From positions 1 to 64,000 of the forward strand of contig CAMLLO010000023.1 in assembly GCA_946480915.1 (NCBI GenBank): DNA of 64,000 bases, read 5' to 3'. A model generated the notes under the pieces. It saw only the letters and a program-made list of their open reading frames with translations. It was not told where the DNA came from and did no database searches. The DNA is from an uncultured Sphingobacteriaceae bacterium (GTDB lineage: Bacteria; Bacteroidota; Bacteroidia; Sphingobacteriales; Sphingobacteriaceae). A program made the translations under genes and the position numbers. This document shows, piece by piece, positions 46,180 through 55,121 of the stretch; within the stretch, counting starts at the first letter, position 1; each line of letters starts with the position of its first letter.

Positions 46180-48003
46180 TTACGCTTCAAACTGTAACTG
46201 GCTCAAATACCTGTACAAACCTTCCTCGTTTTTTAAAAGCTCTTCGTGTGTTCCGCTCTCCAGTACAACACCTTTTTCCAGAACAACAATTTTATCTGCT
46301 TCACGAATAGTAGAAAGCCTGTGGGCAATGATGATCGATGTTCGGTTCTTCATCAAAATCTCAAGCGCCTCCTGAACCAAACGTTCAGATTCCGAATCGA
46401 GCGATGAAGTTGCCTCATCAAGAATTAAGATCGCCGGGTCTTTTAGTAATGCTCTGGCTATCGCGATACGCTGGCGTTGACCACCTGATAATTTAATTCC
46501 CCGCTCACCAACCATTGTATTATATTGTTCTGGTAAGCTTGTTATAAAGCTGTGTGCGTTTGCTTTTTCCGCTGCCGCGATGATCTCTTCATCACTTGCA
46601 CCAATTTTACCGTACGCTATGTTTTCTTTTATCGTGCCACCAAATAAAATCACATCCTGTGGAACGATCGCTACCTGATTCCTGATATCAGTTATCGCGA
46701 AACTATCAGCAGACATACCATCAAAAAGTAATTCGCCTTGCTGTGCTTTATAAAAACGAAGAATTAAAGCGGCTATTGTAGATTTTCCAGCTCCACTGGG
46801 GCCAACGATAGCCACTTTTTCACCCGCTTTTGCTTCGAAAGATAGTCCCTTTAATACTGTAATCTCCTTTCGGGACGGATATGCAAAAACCACATCTTTA
46901 AATTCTAAACTTCCGCTGATAACTTTTTTGGTATCATTCTCGGTAGCAACAATAGAAATAGGCTCGTTCTTTTCATTTAGTATCTCCATCACTCGTTCAC
47001 TGGCCCCAATTGCTTTCTGAACGTTCGCATAAAGCTCCGGAAATGTTCCCATTGCAGCTCCAACAAACATAGCATACAATATATAAGTGGTCATGCTACC
47101 CACTAAAAGCTCGTTATGCGAAACCAAAATAGATCCATACCATATTACCCCCACAATGGTACCAAACAAACAAAAGATAATAAACGATGCAAATCCACCA
47201 CGATAAGTGGCGCCTCTAAGGGCTATTTTTACAACTTCCCTTAAACTTAGATTATACCTGTTTGCCTCATAAGCCTCGTTCACAAAAGCTTTAACATTAG
47301 CTATTCCCTGCAATGTCTCTTCCACAACAGTGTTCGACTCTGCCAGTTTATCCTGAGCCTCTCTGGAAACTTTACGAATAAGCTTTCCAAGGAAAATAGC
47401 CACCACTACCAGTACAGGAAGAATAGTTAGATTAAGAAAGGTCAGTTTAACCGAGATGATAAATAAAAACGCTATCCCACCAATTAAAACAACTATTTGT
47501 CTTAACATTTCGGCTAGGGTAGTAGTTAAAGTATCCTGAATTTGCGATAAGTCGGATGATAATCTGCTGTTTAACTCCCCAACTCTGCGATTGGCAAAGA
47601 AATCCATCGGCAGGGTGATTAATTTAAAATACGTATCCCTGCGAATATCTGCGAGCGCCTTTTCGGCAACTTCTACAAATAATTTTATCCTGAAAAAAGA
47701 AACAAATGACTGTAGAAATAGGATAACAAAAGCCACAATTCCAATAAGATTGATACTTGCCGGAATAAATGCATATTTCTGGTTCCCCTGAGCTGCATCA
47801 ATCATCGCTCCCAATAGAATAGGAAAGGCGAGCCCGGTTAAGCTTGATAAGAAAAGAAAAATAAGTCCGATGATAAACTTCCATTTGTAAGGCTTCAGGT
47901 AATTTAATAAGCCCGATATTCTGCGAAGTGATTCCTTGTTTATTTTAGCTTTTGATAGTTCCTGTTCAGGAGCTGTGCCACTATTAAATCTATTTCTTGC
48001 CAT
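46180..48003 (-). CDS. ABC exporter, fused permease and ATPase (MsbA-like)
   Basis: A 607-residue half-transporter: six membrane helices in residues 35-330, then a nucleotide-binding domain with Walker A (VGPSGAGKST), Q-loop (VPQDVILFG), signature (LSGGQRQRIAIARALL), Walker B (ILILDEATSSLDS) and the switch His (IIAHRLSTIREAD). It works as a dimer in the inner membrane. Lipid or drug export is usual for the family; substrate unassigned. Confidence 0.95.
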   Translation of the reverse strand: MARNRFNSGTAPEQELSKAKINKESLRRISGLLNYLKPYKWKFIIGLIFLFLSSLTGLAFPILLGAMIDAAQGNQKYAFIPASINLIGIVAFVILFLQSFVSFFRIKLFVEVAEKALADIRRDTYFKLITLPMDFFANRRVGELNSRLSSDLSQIQDTLTTTLAEMLRQIVVLIGGIAFLFIISVKLTFLNLTILPVLVVVAIFLGKLIRKVSREAQDKLAESNTVVEETLQGIANVKAFVNEAYEANRYNLSLREVVKIALRGATYRGGFASFIIFCLFGTIVGVIWYGSILVSHNELLVGSMTTYILYAMFVGAAMGTFPELYANVQKAIGASERVMEILNEKNEPISIVATENDTKKVISGSLEFKDVVFAYPSRKEITVLKGLSFEAKAGEKVAIVGPSGAGKSTIAALILRFYKAQQGELLFDGMSADSFAITDIRNQVAIVPQDVILFGGTIKENIAYGKIGASDEEIIAAAEKANAHSFITSLPEQYNTMVGERGIKLSGGQRQRIAIARALLKDPAILILDEATSSLDSESERLVQEALEILMKNRTSIIIAHRLSTIREADKIVVLEKGVVLESGTHEELLKNEEGLYRYLSQLQFEA

Positions 48004-48093
48004 CCAATGTTAAAATAAAAAGCACCTAAAAGGTGCACAAAATTAGTCTTTTTCCTTGCTTAAAAAGCCACTGTAAAATCACTTGAGCGTCAA

Positions 48094-48870
48094 TTAACTA
48101 AATTCAACCCGAACAATGTCTCCTAAATGTAAACCGAGCAATCCGCTCGCGTTCCCTTTGTTAATTGCTATCTCTAAATAATTACTTATTCCAAATAAGC
48201 AAAGCTTTTCGCCTTCCGGAACTTCATTATAGTGCCAGCTTAACTGGGAGATAGATTCGTTTTTCCTAAAATACAATATAAAGTCCCTGCTTTGTTGAAT
48301 TTTAGAAAATAGATCCTTAGATATATTAGTGATTACATTCTGGAAAGAATCGATATATATAACGCTCCCTTTAATTACATTGTGTTCAATAACGGGTTGT
48401 AAGTGCACTTTTTCTTCCAGTTCATCAATCGGAACGCCGATCTGTTCCATTTTGCCCCCTGCAGCAAGGTGGCAGGCAGCTTTGGCAAATATATCCGTTA
48501 AGGGAAAGTGCAGGAATTTTAAATCCTGCATAATACTGAGCTCCACAATTTCTGAAGGATGCTCGTCAAATATCAAAGAAAAAACGCCATTGTCGGACCC
48601 TACAAAATAGTGCCCCTTATAATTTACTGCAAGATATTTCGTCTTTTCATCAAACACTGAATTTATCCCAATTAAATGAACTGTTCCTTTAGGAAAGTAG
48701 GGAAATGCATTTTTTAAAACGAAAGCCGCCTGCGGAATGTTAAATGCAGATATGTTATGAGTGATGTCAATAATATTCACATTCGGCAATAGGCTCAGAA
48801 TGCTCCCTTTAAGGGCAGCCTGATAAAAATCTTTGTAACCGAGATCGGTTGTTAAAGTGATTATAGCCAT
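48094..48870 (-). CDS. SAM hydrolase / SAM hydroxide adenosyltransferase family protein
   Basis: A 258-residue protein of the former DUF62 family, which splits S-adenosylmethionine into adenosine and methionine using water as nucleophile. Typical parts are ITLTTDLGYKDFYQAALKGS, IDITHNISAFNIPQAAFVL, YFVGSDNGVFSLI and, in the C-terminal barrel, VIYIDSFQNVITNIS. It is divergent from PhoH with a 100-bp spacer. The physiological reason for SAM breakdown is unclear; note the SAM-regulated metX further along. Confidence 0.92.
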   Translation of the reverse strand: MAIITLTTDLGYKDFYQAALKGSILSLLPNVNIIDITHNISAFNIPQAAFVLKNAFPYFPKGTVHLIGINSVFDEKTKYLAVNYKGHYFVGSDNGVFSLIFDEHPSEIVELSIMQDLKFLHFPLTDIFAKAACHLAAGGKMEQIGVPIDELEEKVHLQPVIEHNVIKGSVIYIDSFQNVITNISKDLFSKIQQSRDFILYFRKNESISQLSWHYNEVPEGEKLCLFGISNYLEIAINKGNASGLLGLHLGDIVRVEFS

Positions 48871-48970
48871 TAAAATATGAATATTTATTATTAACCTTGC
48901 GAGAGGCTTATAACCTGCAAATATTGAATTTTAATTGCATAAAAAATCAGGAAACTAAAAAAACTGGAAC

Positions 48971-49930
48971 TTGAACGAACTAAAAATAGATCTTGAGAAT
49001 ATTAATCCCGTAACACTCTGGGGATCAAATAATGAGTATTTTGAAGTAATAAAAAGGCAATTCCCGAAAATTAAAATTGTAGCTCGCGGAAACGAGGTGA
49101 AGGTTTTAGGGGATGAAGCTGAAATAGCAATTTTTACTTCCAGATTTTCGAATATAATTCAGCACATCGATAAATATCAAAGTTTAACCACTAACGAACT
49201 GGAACGTTTGTTAGATGCTAAGATCACCTTACAAGCCGAAGGCGAACCTGCACAAGCATCTTCGGCAGGCAGTGAAGCAATCGTTTTTGGGCACAATGGA
49301 ATTGTTGTTAAAGCCCGTACCGCCAATCAGCGTAAAATGGTTGATAGCATTACTAAAAACGACATTCTCTTTGCTATCGGTCCAGCCGGAACAGGTAAAA
49401 CCTACACTGCCGTTGCTCTTGCGGTTAGGGCTCTGAAAAACAAAGAGATAAAACGAATCATATTAACCCGCCCTGCAGTTGAAGCTGGTGAAAATCTGGG
49501 TTTCCTTCCGGGAGATTTGAAAGAGAAAATTGATCCGTACCTGCGCCCACTTTATGACGCGCTCGACGATATGATACCTCCCGAAAAACTGAAGGTTTAT
49601 CTCGAAAATCGTACCATTGAAGTTGCGCCTTTGGCATTTATGCGTGGTAGAACCCTTGACAACTGTTTCGTGATTTTGGATGAGGCTCAAAATACTACAG
49701 ATATGCAAATCAAGATGTTCCTTACCAGGATGGGCCCATCTGCTAAATTTATCGTTACAGGAGACGTTACCCAGATAGATTTGCCTAAAAAGCAACAATC
49801 TGGCTTGCAAACTGCGCTCAGAATCTTAACCGATATCAAAGGAATTGATTTTATTTACTTGAACGGTGATGACGTAGTTCGTCATAAATTGGTAAAACAG
49901 ATATTAAAAGCATACGGAGATATACAGTAA
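48971..49930 (+). CDS. PhoH-family ATPase
   Basis: A 319-residue cytoplasmic ATPase. A KH-like RNA-binding N-terminal part (about 1-95) precedes Walker A GPAGTGKT (137-144), RPAVEAGENLGFLPGDLKEK, Walker B VILDEAQNTT and VTGDVTQIDLP. Members are linked to RNA metabolism and ribosome maturation. The start is TTG at 48971: an in-frame TAA lies 13 bp upstream and no in-frame ATG occurs until well inside the protein. Confidence 0.94.
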   Translation: MNELKIDLENINPVTLWGSNNEYFEVIKRQFPKIKIVARGNEVKVLGDEAEIAIFTSRFSNIIQHIDKYQSLTTNELERLLDAKITLQAEGEPAQASSAGSEAIVFGHNGIVVKARTANQRKMVDSITKNDILFAIGPAGTGKTYTAVALAVRALKNKEIKRIILTRPAVEAGENLGFLPGDLKEKIDPYLRPLYDALDDMIPPEKLKVYLENRTIEVAPLAFMRGRTLDNCFVILDEAQNTTDMQIKMFLTRMGPSAKFIVTGDVTQIDLPKKQQSGLQTALRILTDIKGIDFIYLNGDDVVRHKLVKQILKAYGDIQ

Positions 49931-49958
49931 AAGAAGATGGCATTTCTTAGAGTGAAGA

Positions 49959-49989
49959 TTGAGTTTTTAGCAATAAAAAATTAATTTTG
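49959..49989 (+). promoter_or_regulatory. Candidate promoter for purC–STAS–rnz
   Basis: TTG (49959-49961) and TAATTTTG (49982-49989) are separated by 20 bp, close to the Bacteroidota -33/-7 consensus. It lies between phoH and purC, placing transcription start about 55 bp before the purC ATG. Predicted from sequence only. Confidence 0.5.
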
Positions 49990-50050
49990 CCTATAGAAAT
50001 TCAATCCATATTCAATTCTTTAATTCGTTCCATATTCATTCAGTTCATTC

Positions 50051-50998
50051 ATGTCAGCAATAAAAGAAACCCATTTTAAACTCCCAGGCCAAACTAATTT
50101 TTACAAAGGGAAAGTTAGGGATGTTTATACAATCGGTGATAAACTTTTAGTAATGGTCGTGTCAGACCGGATTTCGGCCTTTGACGTTGTTTTGCCAGAG
50201 CCCATTCCCTTTAAAGGACAAGTTTTAAACCAGATTGCTGCGAAATTTTTGAACGCAACCCAGGATATAGTTCCCAACTGGGTATTAGACGTACCAGATC
50301 CGAGCGTTACGATTGGAAAAATATGTGAGCCCTTTAAAGTTGAAATGGTGATTAGAGGATATCTTGCTGGCCATGCCTGGCGAGAATATAGTGCTGGCAG
50401 ACGAGAAGTTTGCGGCGTTAAATTACCGGAAGGATTAAAAGAGAACGATAAACTGCCCGAACCAATAATTACTCCAACCACAAAGGCGTCAGTGGGGCAT
50501 GATGAAGATATCTCCAGGGAAGAGATACTGTCGAAAGGAATTGTATCTGAAGAAGACTATTCTCAATTAGAAAATTATACCCGCCTTTTGTATCAACGAG
50601 GCACTGAGCTTGCTGCCGAACGCGGATTAATTTTGGTAGATACCAAATATGAATTTGGGAAAAATGATGGGCGAATTCATTTGATTGATGAAATACACAC
50701 ACCTGATTCTTCAAGATATTTTTACAAAGACGGATATCAGGAATTACAGGATAAAGGTCTGCCTCAGAGACAGTTGTCAAAAGAATTTGTTCGTAAATGG
50801 TTAATAGAAAATGGATTTCAGGGAAAAGAAGGTCAAAAAGTTCCCGAAATGAATTTAGAACTTGTAGAATCGATTTCAAATCGGTACATTGAGCTTTATG
50901 AACATATTACCGGCGAATCATTTATCAGATCAGATTCACCCGAAATATATAAAAGAGTAGAAAAAAATATCATTGAGAGTTTAAGTCGTTTAAATTGA
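50051..50998 (+). CDS. purC: Phosphoribosylaminoimidazole-succinocarboxamide synthase
   Basis: A 315-residue SAICAR synthetase: joins CAIR and aspartate with ATP in purine synthesis. Conserved elements are [57 protein letters not shown] with [16 protein letters not shown], and [11 protein letters not shown]. The longer, about 300-residue form is usual in this phylum. First gene of a run with a STAS protein and RNase Z. Confidence 0.96.
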   Translation: MSAIKETHFKLPGQTNFYKGKVRDVYTIGDKLLVMVVSDRISAFDVVLPEPIPFKGQVLNQIAAKFLNATQDIVPNWVLDVPDPSVTIGKICEPFKVEMVIRGYLAGHAWREYSAGRREVCGVKLPEGLKENDKLPEPIITPTTKASVGHDEDISREEILSKGIVSEEDYSQLENYTRLLYQRGTELAAERGLILVDTKYEFGKNDGRIHLIDEIHTPDSSRYFYKDGYQELQDKGLPQRQLSKEFVRKWLIENGFQGKEGQKVPEMNLELVESISNRYIELYEHITGESFIRSDSPEIYKRVEKNIIESLSRLN

Positions 50999-51050
50999 AA
51001 ATATTTTTTTAATATTGTAATCAAAGCATTTATTTACAGGAAAGAGTGAT

Positions 51051-51428
51051 ATGAAGTTCTCAATAGACAAACACGAGAAATATGTTTTAATTAAGCTAAA
51101 TGAATCGAAACTTAACAGTTTGATTTCACCACAGCTTAAATCTGAGTTTATTCTTACCAATACAGAAGGCTTACGAAATATCATTCTCGATCTTTCGGCT
51201 GTTAAATATTCCGATTCTTCCGGCCTGAGCAGCCTGCTAGTTGGTCACAGGCTTTGTAAAAATTCTGATGGAAACTTTATCATTACTGGCTTAAACGAAA
51301 ATATTAATCGGTTAGTAACCATATCTCAATTAGAAAATGTTCTTTCCATTGTTCCAACCGTTGAAGAAGCAATCGACCTGATCTTCATGGAAGAAATTGA
51401 AAGAGAATTAAAAAAAGAGGCCAGATAA
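51051..51428 (+). CDS. STAS-domain anti-sigma-factor-antagonist-like protein
   Basis: A 125-residue single STAS domain. The phosphorylatable Ser region is LSAVKYSDSSGLSSLL, followed by the FIITGLNENINRLVTISQLENVLSI helix-strand part. Proteins of this type switch by Ser phosphorylation to free a sigma factor or kinase. It starts 52 bp after purC and ends 16 bp before RNase Z; no partner kinase is encoded here, so its target is unknown. Confidence 0.9.
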   Translation: MKFSIDKHEKYVLIKLNESKLNSLISPQLKSEFILTNTEGLRNIILDLSAVKYSDSSGLSSLLVGHRLCKNSDGNFIITGLNENINRLVTISQLENVLSIVPTVEEAIDLIFMEEIERELKKEAR

Positions 51429-51444
51429 TTGCTGACACATATGC

Positions 51445-52356
51445 ATGAGGTTTGATGTAACTATTTTAGGCAGCAGCTCTGCAACACCAATATATAACCG
51501 TAATCCCAGTTCCCAACTTTTAAATATTAATGAGCGCCATTTTCTTATAGATTGTGGCGAAGGAACACAGGTACAGCTACTCAGAAATAATATAAAAGCT
51601 CAGCGTATCGAGCATATATTAATCAGTCACCTGCACGGCGATCATTATCTTGGTCTGATTGGACTGCTTTCTTCTTTGCATTTAAATGGCAGAACCAGGC
51701 CAATGTATTTATATGGCCCTCCGGAACTCATGGAGATTTTGGATGTGCAGTTTAAATATTCACAAACTCAATTAAGGTATCCGCTGGTTTTCAATCCAAC
51801 CCAAGTTAATCATCCTGAAAAGATCTTTGAAAACGCGGATGTAATTATTGAAACATTCGTTTTAGATCACCGGATTCCATGTACAGGATTCAAGTTCGTT
51901 CAAAAGAAACGTTCAAGAAAGATCCGAAAGGATATTTTTGATGAGTTGAAAATCCCAATCGATCTAATTCCTGAATTGAAAAGAGGGGCCAGCTTTACTG
52001 ATAAAAAAGGCCGGGTTTATTCTTCCGATGAATTAACAACTCCTGCACCGGCGCCAAGAAGTTACGCGTATTGTTCAGATACACTTTGTAGCTGGAATTA
52101 TCTTGAACATATTAAAGGAGTGGATACTTTGTATCATGAAGCCACTTTTATGAATGATATGCTAAATCGTGCGGTCGAAACATTTCACACAACATCGTTA
52201 CAAGCCGGAGAGATTGCCGTGAAAGCAGGCGTAAAACAATTGCTTTTGGGTCACTTTTCTGCCCGCTATCGTGAGCTTGAACCTTTACTTGCAGAATGCA
52301 AATCAGTGTTTGCTAACTCTAAACTAGCGACAGAAGGACTAACCTTCGAGATATAG
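51445..52356 (+). CDS. rnz: Ribonuclease Z
   Basis: A 303-residue tRNA 3'-end-processing endonuclease. The zinc motif HxHxDH is in SHLHGDHYLGL; VLDHRIPCTGF, CSDTLCS, TLYHEATFMND and LLGHFSARYRE complete the tRNase Z pattern. The N-terminus FDVTILGSSSATPIYNRNPSS is typical. Cytoplasmic; third gene of the purC run. Confidence 0.95.
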   Translation: MRFDVTILGSSSATPIYNRNPSSQLLNINERHFLIDCGEGTQVQLLRNNIKAQRIEHILISHLHGDHYLGLIGLLSSLHLNGRTRPMYLYGPPELMEILDVQFKYSQTQLRYPLVFNPTQVNHPEKIFENADVIIETFVLDHRIPCTGFKFVQKKRSRKIRKDIFDELKIPIDLIPELKRGASFTDKKGRVYSSDELTTPAPAPRSYAYCSDTLCSWNYLEHIKGVDTLYHEATFMNDMLNRAVETFHTTSLQAGEIAVKAGVKQLLLGHFSARYRELEPLLAECKSVFANSKLATEGLTFEI

Positions 52357-52368
52357 CAGAGGATTTTT

Positions 52369-52405
52369 TTTAAAGGATTATCGGTCGAAATAATAATCCT
52401 TTAAA
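52369..52405. terminator. AT-rich hairpin between converging genes
   Basis: A perfect 13-bp inverted repeat, TTTAAAGGATTAT (52369-52381) and ATAATCCTTTAAA (52393-52405), with an 11-nt loop lies between the rnz and mlaD stops. There is no T tract after the stem on either strand beyond the stem's own terminal TTTAAA, so it is an atypical bidirectional terminator at best. Confidence 0.45.
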
Positions 52406-52423
52406 TCATTCAGAAAAACTCTC

Positions 52424-53368
52424 CTAATCTTTTTTACCTCCAAATACTGAGAAGCTCACATAGCGTTTAGGGTTCGCTTTTAAATCGATCATCAATTTAT
52501 CCAGATTTGCAGAAGCATTACTCAAATTATCGTAGAGTTTATTATCATTTATAAGTTGTCCTAGCGTACCCTGACCGCTGTTTACTTTATTAATTGCGGC
52601 TTGCATATCGGCAACAGCCTTATCTGCATTTTGAATAGTGTGCTCAAAATTGGAGCGTGCAAACTGATCGCTGACTTTCTCAAGATTAGTCATCACAGCA
52701 TTAATGCGTTGATTGTTGTTTTTAAAGTTTGCAGAAACTGATTCGAGATTACCCATAATCGCACTGATACGTGTAGACTCGGCACCAACAAGATTATCAA
52801 CCCTTTGAGTTGTTCCCTCCAATGTTTCCAGAGTTCTTGCGATGCTTGCGAAGCTTTTATTAAAGTTTCTTTGGAAATCAGGACTGATCGTATTATTAAC
52901 AGAGGTCAAAACAGAATCAAGCCGGCCAATGATCTGTTCGGCTTTCTTTTGCATTGGTTGAACCTGCTCCATAAGGTTTTTCTCTGAATTCGCTCTTAAT
53001 GTGTCGCCGTCTACAGCATATAGCTTACTGTTACCAAGTTCAAAAACGATAGCTTTTCCGCCGAGTAAATCAGTGCTCTCCAAACGTGCGATAGTATTTT
53101 TAGGGATTTCGTAATCAGAATTGATTTTAAACTGAGCCAGAATGGTTCCGTTGGGCTGTAAATCTAAAGCAGATACTCTGCCAATTTGATAGCCGTTAAC
53201 CAGTACGGGTTTTGAAACCGTTAATCCCTCTACACTTCTATATGTGGCGTAAAATTCTGTTTCACTGGAAAAAACGTTATTTCCTTTTAAGAAGCTGTAA
53301 CCTAATACTAAAATAGTTATTGCAACCGCAGCAAGAATGCCGACCTTTGTTTCGTTAGTAATTTTCAA
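52424..53368 (-). CDS. MlaD/MCE-family lipid-transport protein
   Basis: A 314-residue protein anchored by one N-terminal helix (VGILAAVAITILVLGYSFL). The MCE domain covers about 38-115 (FYATYRSVEGLTVSKPVLVNG, QIGRVSALDLQ), followed by a long helical region (about 130-300) with Asn-rich heptads. Such proteins ferry phospholipids between membranes with an ABC transporter; the ATPase and permease are not in this window. It starts 32 bp after the amidase gene upstream of it, so the amidases and MlaD may share a transcript. Confidence 0.93.
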   Translation of the reverse strand: MKITNETKVGILAAVAITILVLGYSFLKGNNVFSSETEFYATYRSVEGLTVSKPVLVNGYQIGRVSALDLQPNGTILAQFKINSDYEIPKNTIARLESTDLLGGKAIVFELGNSKLYAVDGDTLRANSEKNLMEQVQPMQKKAEQIIGRLDSVLTSVNNTISPDFQRNFNKSFASIARTLETLEGTTQRVDNLVGAESTRISAIMGNLESVSANFKNNNQRINAVMTNLEKVSDQFARSNFEHTIQNADKAVADMQAAINKVNSGQGTLGQLINDNKLYDNLSNASANLDKLMIDLKANPKRYVSFSVFGGKKD

Positions 53369-53399
53369 AGCTATACCTTAATTTTATTGGGCAAAGATA

Positions 53400-54245
53400 C
53401 TATTGTAATTCAACTTGTTTCTTATATGTTTGAATTGCTTTCAACAAACCACTAACAATTTCGTTTTGCCCGTACTCAGAAGTAATATATTCTTCTTCCT
53501 GCGGACTGCTTATGAACCCTATTTCCGTTAACACAGCTGGCATACCAGCTTTTGCCAATACTGCCAGACTTTGCTCTTTTACACCCCGGTCAATTCTTCC
53601 CGTGGCAACATACTCTTTTTGCATTAAAGTTGCCAAACGAATACTCTGATCTCTGAACTGATTTTTCATTAAAGAAAAAATGATAATACTTTCAGGATCA
53701 TTCGGGTCAAAACCTTCGTAATTATCTTTGTAATCTTTTTCTAGGAGCAGAGAAGCATTTTCGAGGATAGCAGCATCCTGTTGCCCTAGTCTGTTAAATC
53801 CAGAAACCAAGGTTTCGGTGCCCCTAACCGAGCTGCGGTTTCTCATGCTGGAAGGCATAGAATTACAATGAATGGAGATGAAAATATCGGCCTTCACTCT
53901 ATTAGCCAGGCCTATTCTTTCGTATAGCGGAATAAATACGTCTTCTGTTCTTGTATAGATTACCTTAACATCCGGTAGAGTTTCTTCAATTGTTTTTCCT
54001 AGTCGAAGGGCTACTTGTAAAGCGACATCTTTTTCGCGGGCTATTAACCCGCGTGTGGATCCATCATGACCTCCGTGGCCAGCGTCAATCACAATTGTCT
54101 TGATCCGGAATGGACTGGGTTCTTCAATTTTACTAAAAGAGTAAAAGGGGAGGAAAAATATAATTGTAAATATTGCCACAATTGTTTTCAAATGATTTCT
54201 CTCTGCACTTAAATTTCTGATGTTCATTTTTTCTTGTGAAAACAT
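53400..54245 (-). CDS. N-acetylmuramoyl-L-alanine amidase (Amidase_3), second of tandem pair
   Basis: A 281-residue periplasmic zinc amidase that trims peptides from peptidoglycan. Ligands are His in VIDAGHGGHD, a Glu, and His in SIHCNSMP; a catalytic Glu is in VLTEIGFIS. A hydrophobic signal segment is at about 20-38. Met7 (54227) is an equally possible start. It lies 16 bp after a close paralogue (shared KDYK, FDPNDPESIIIFSLMKNQF-like block), an evident tandem duplication. Confidence 0.93.
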   Translation of the reverse strand: MFSQEKMNIRNLSAERNHLKTIVAIFTIIFFLPFYSFSKIEEPSPFRIKTIVIDAGHGGHDGSTRGLIAREKDVALQVALRLGKTIEETLPDVKVIYTRTEDVFIPLYERIGLANRVKADIFISIHCNSMPSSMRNRSSVRGTETLVSGFNRLGQQDAAILENASLLLEKDYKDNYEGFDPNDPESIIIFSLMKNQFRDQSIRLATLMQKEYVATGRIDRGVKEQSLAVLAKAGMPAVLTEIGFISSPQEEEYITSEYGQNEIVSGLLKAIQTYKKQVELQ

Positions 54246-54261
54246 GTTAAAAGCTGTTTTT

Positions 54262-55071
54262 CTATCTTAATTCTGCTTGTGTTTTAAAGGTTTTGATTGC
54301 CTCAACAATATTATCAACGATTTCATTTTGCCCTGATGCAGAGTTTATGAATCTTTCTTCTTCAGGATTACTGATAAACCCTATTTCTGTTAATACGGAT
54401 GGCATACCAGCTCGCTGTAAAATAAGGATATTCTGCTCCTTCACGCCACGATCGATTCTTCCTGAAGCCACATATTGGTTCTGAATCAGTTTCGCAAGTT
54501 TTATACTTTGATCCCTGAACTGATTTTTCATCAAGGAGAATATAATCATGCTTTCAGGATCTTTAGGATCATACCCGCCATACTTATTTTTATAATCTTT
54601 CTCTAACAGGATATCAGCATTCTCCCGAATAGCTACATCTTGTTCGTCTATTCTCCCAAAACCAGCAACAAAAGTTTCTACTCCTTTAATGCTTGTTCTG
54701 TTTGACTTTGATGAAGGCATCGAATTACAATGAACTGAGATAAACAAATCGGCTTTTACCCGGTTAGCCAGATTTGTTCTGTTCTCATTCGGTACAAAAA
54801 TATCCGAAGTTCTGGTGTAAACGACCCTGACATCCGGAAATGTATTTGATATTGCCTTTCCTAAACGCAAGGCGACTTGTAAGGTTACTTTTTTTTCGGT
54901 AGAATATTTGCCCAAAGCACCCGCTGCTTTTCCTCCGTGCCCAGCGTCAATTACGATCGTTTTTATACGATATTGGTTAACTGAGGAGTTATTAGTGAGC
55001 GATAGAAACAGCAGAGATGTTAAAAAACCTAAAAATACAATTTGCAATCTTCTCAATGGGTTTATTTTCAT
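54262..55071 (-). CDS. N-acetylmuramoyl-L-alanine amidase (Amidase_3), first of tandem pair
   Basis: A 269-residue paralogue of the next gene: IDAGHGGKAAGALG with the first zinc His, SVHCNSMPSS with another, and LTEIGFISNPEEER with the catalytic Glu. The start at 55071 (MKINPLRRLQIVFLGFLTSL) gives a proper signal peptide; the longer frame to 55119 adds 16 residues with no function and would nearly abut lptD. It differs from its neighbour mainly in the loop after the first His (AAGALGKYSTEKK against DGSTRGLIAREKD), possibly changing substrate choice. Divergent from lptD. Confidence 0.92.
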   Translation of the reverse strand: MKINPLRRLQIVFLGFLTSLLFLSLTNNSSVNQYRIKTIVIDAGHGGKAAGALGKYSTEKKVTLQVALRLGKAISNTFPDVRVVYTRTSDIFVPNENRTNLANRVKADLFISVHCNSMPSSKSNRTSIKGVETFVAGFGRIDEQDVAIRENADILLEKDYKNKYGGYDPKDPESMIIFSLMKNQFRDQSIKLAKLIQNQYVASGRIDRGVKEQNILILQRAGMPSVLTEIGFISNPEEERFINSASGQNEIVDNIVEAIKTFKTQAELR

Positions 55072-55121
55072 TAATTTTGAACTCGCATTTATCATTGCAA
55101 AAATAATATTCATTATCAAAT

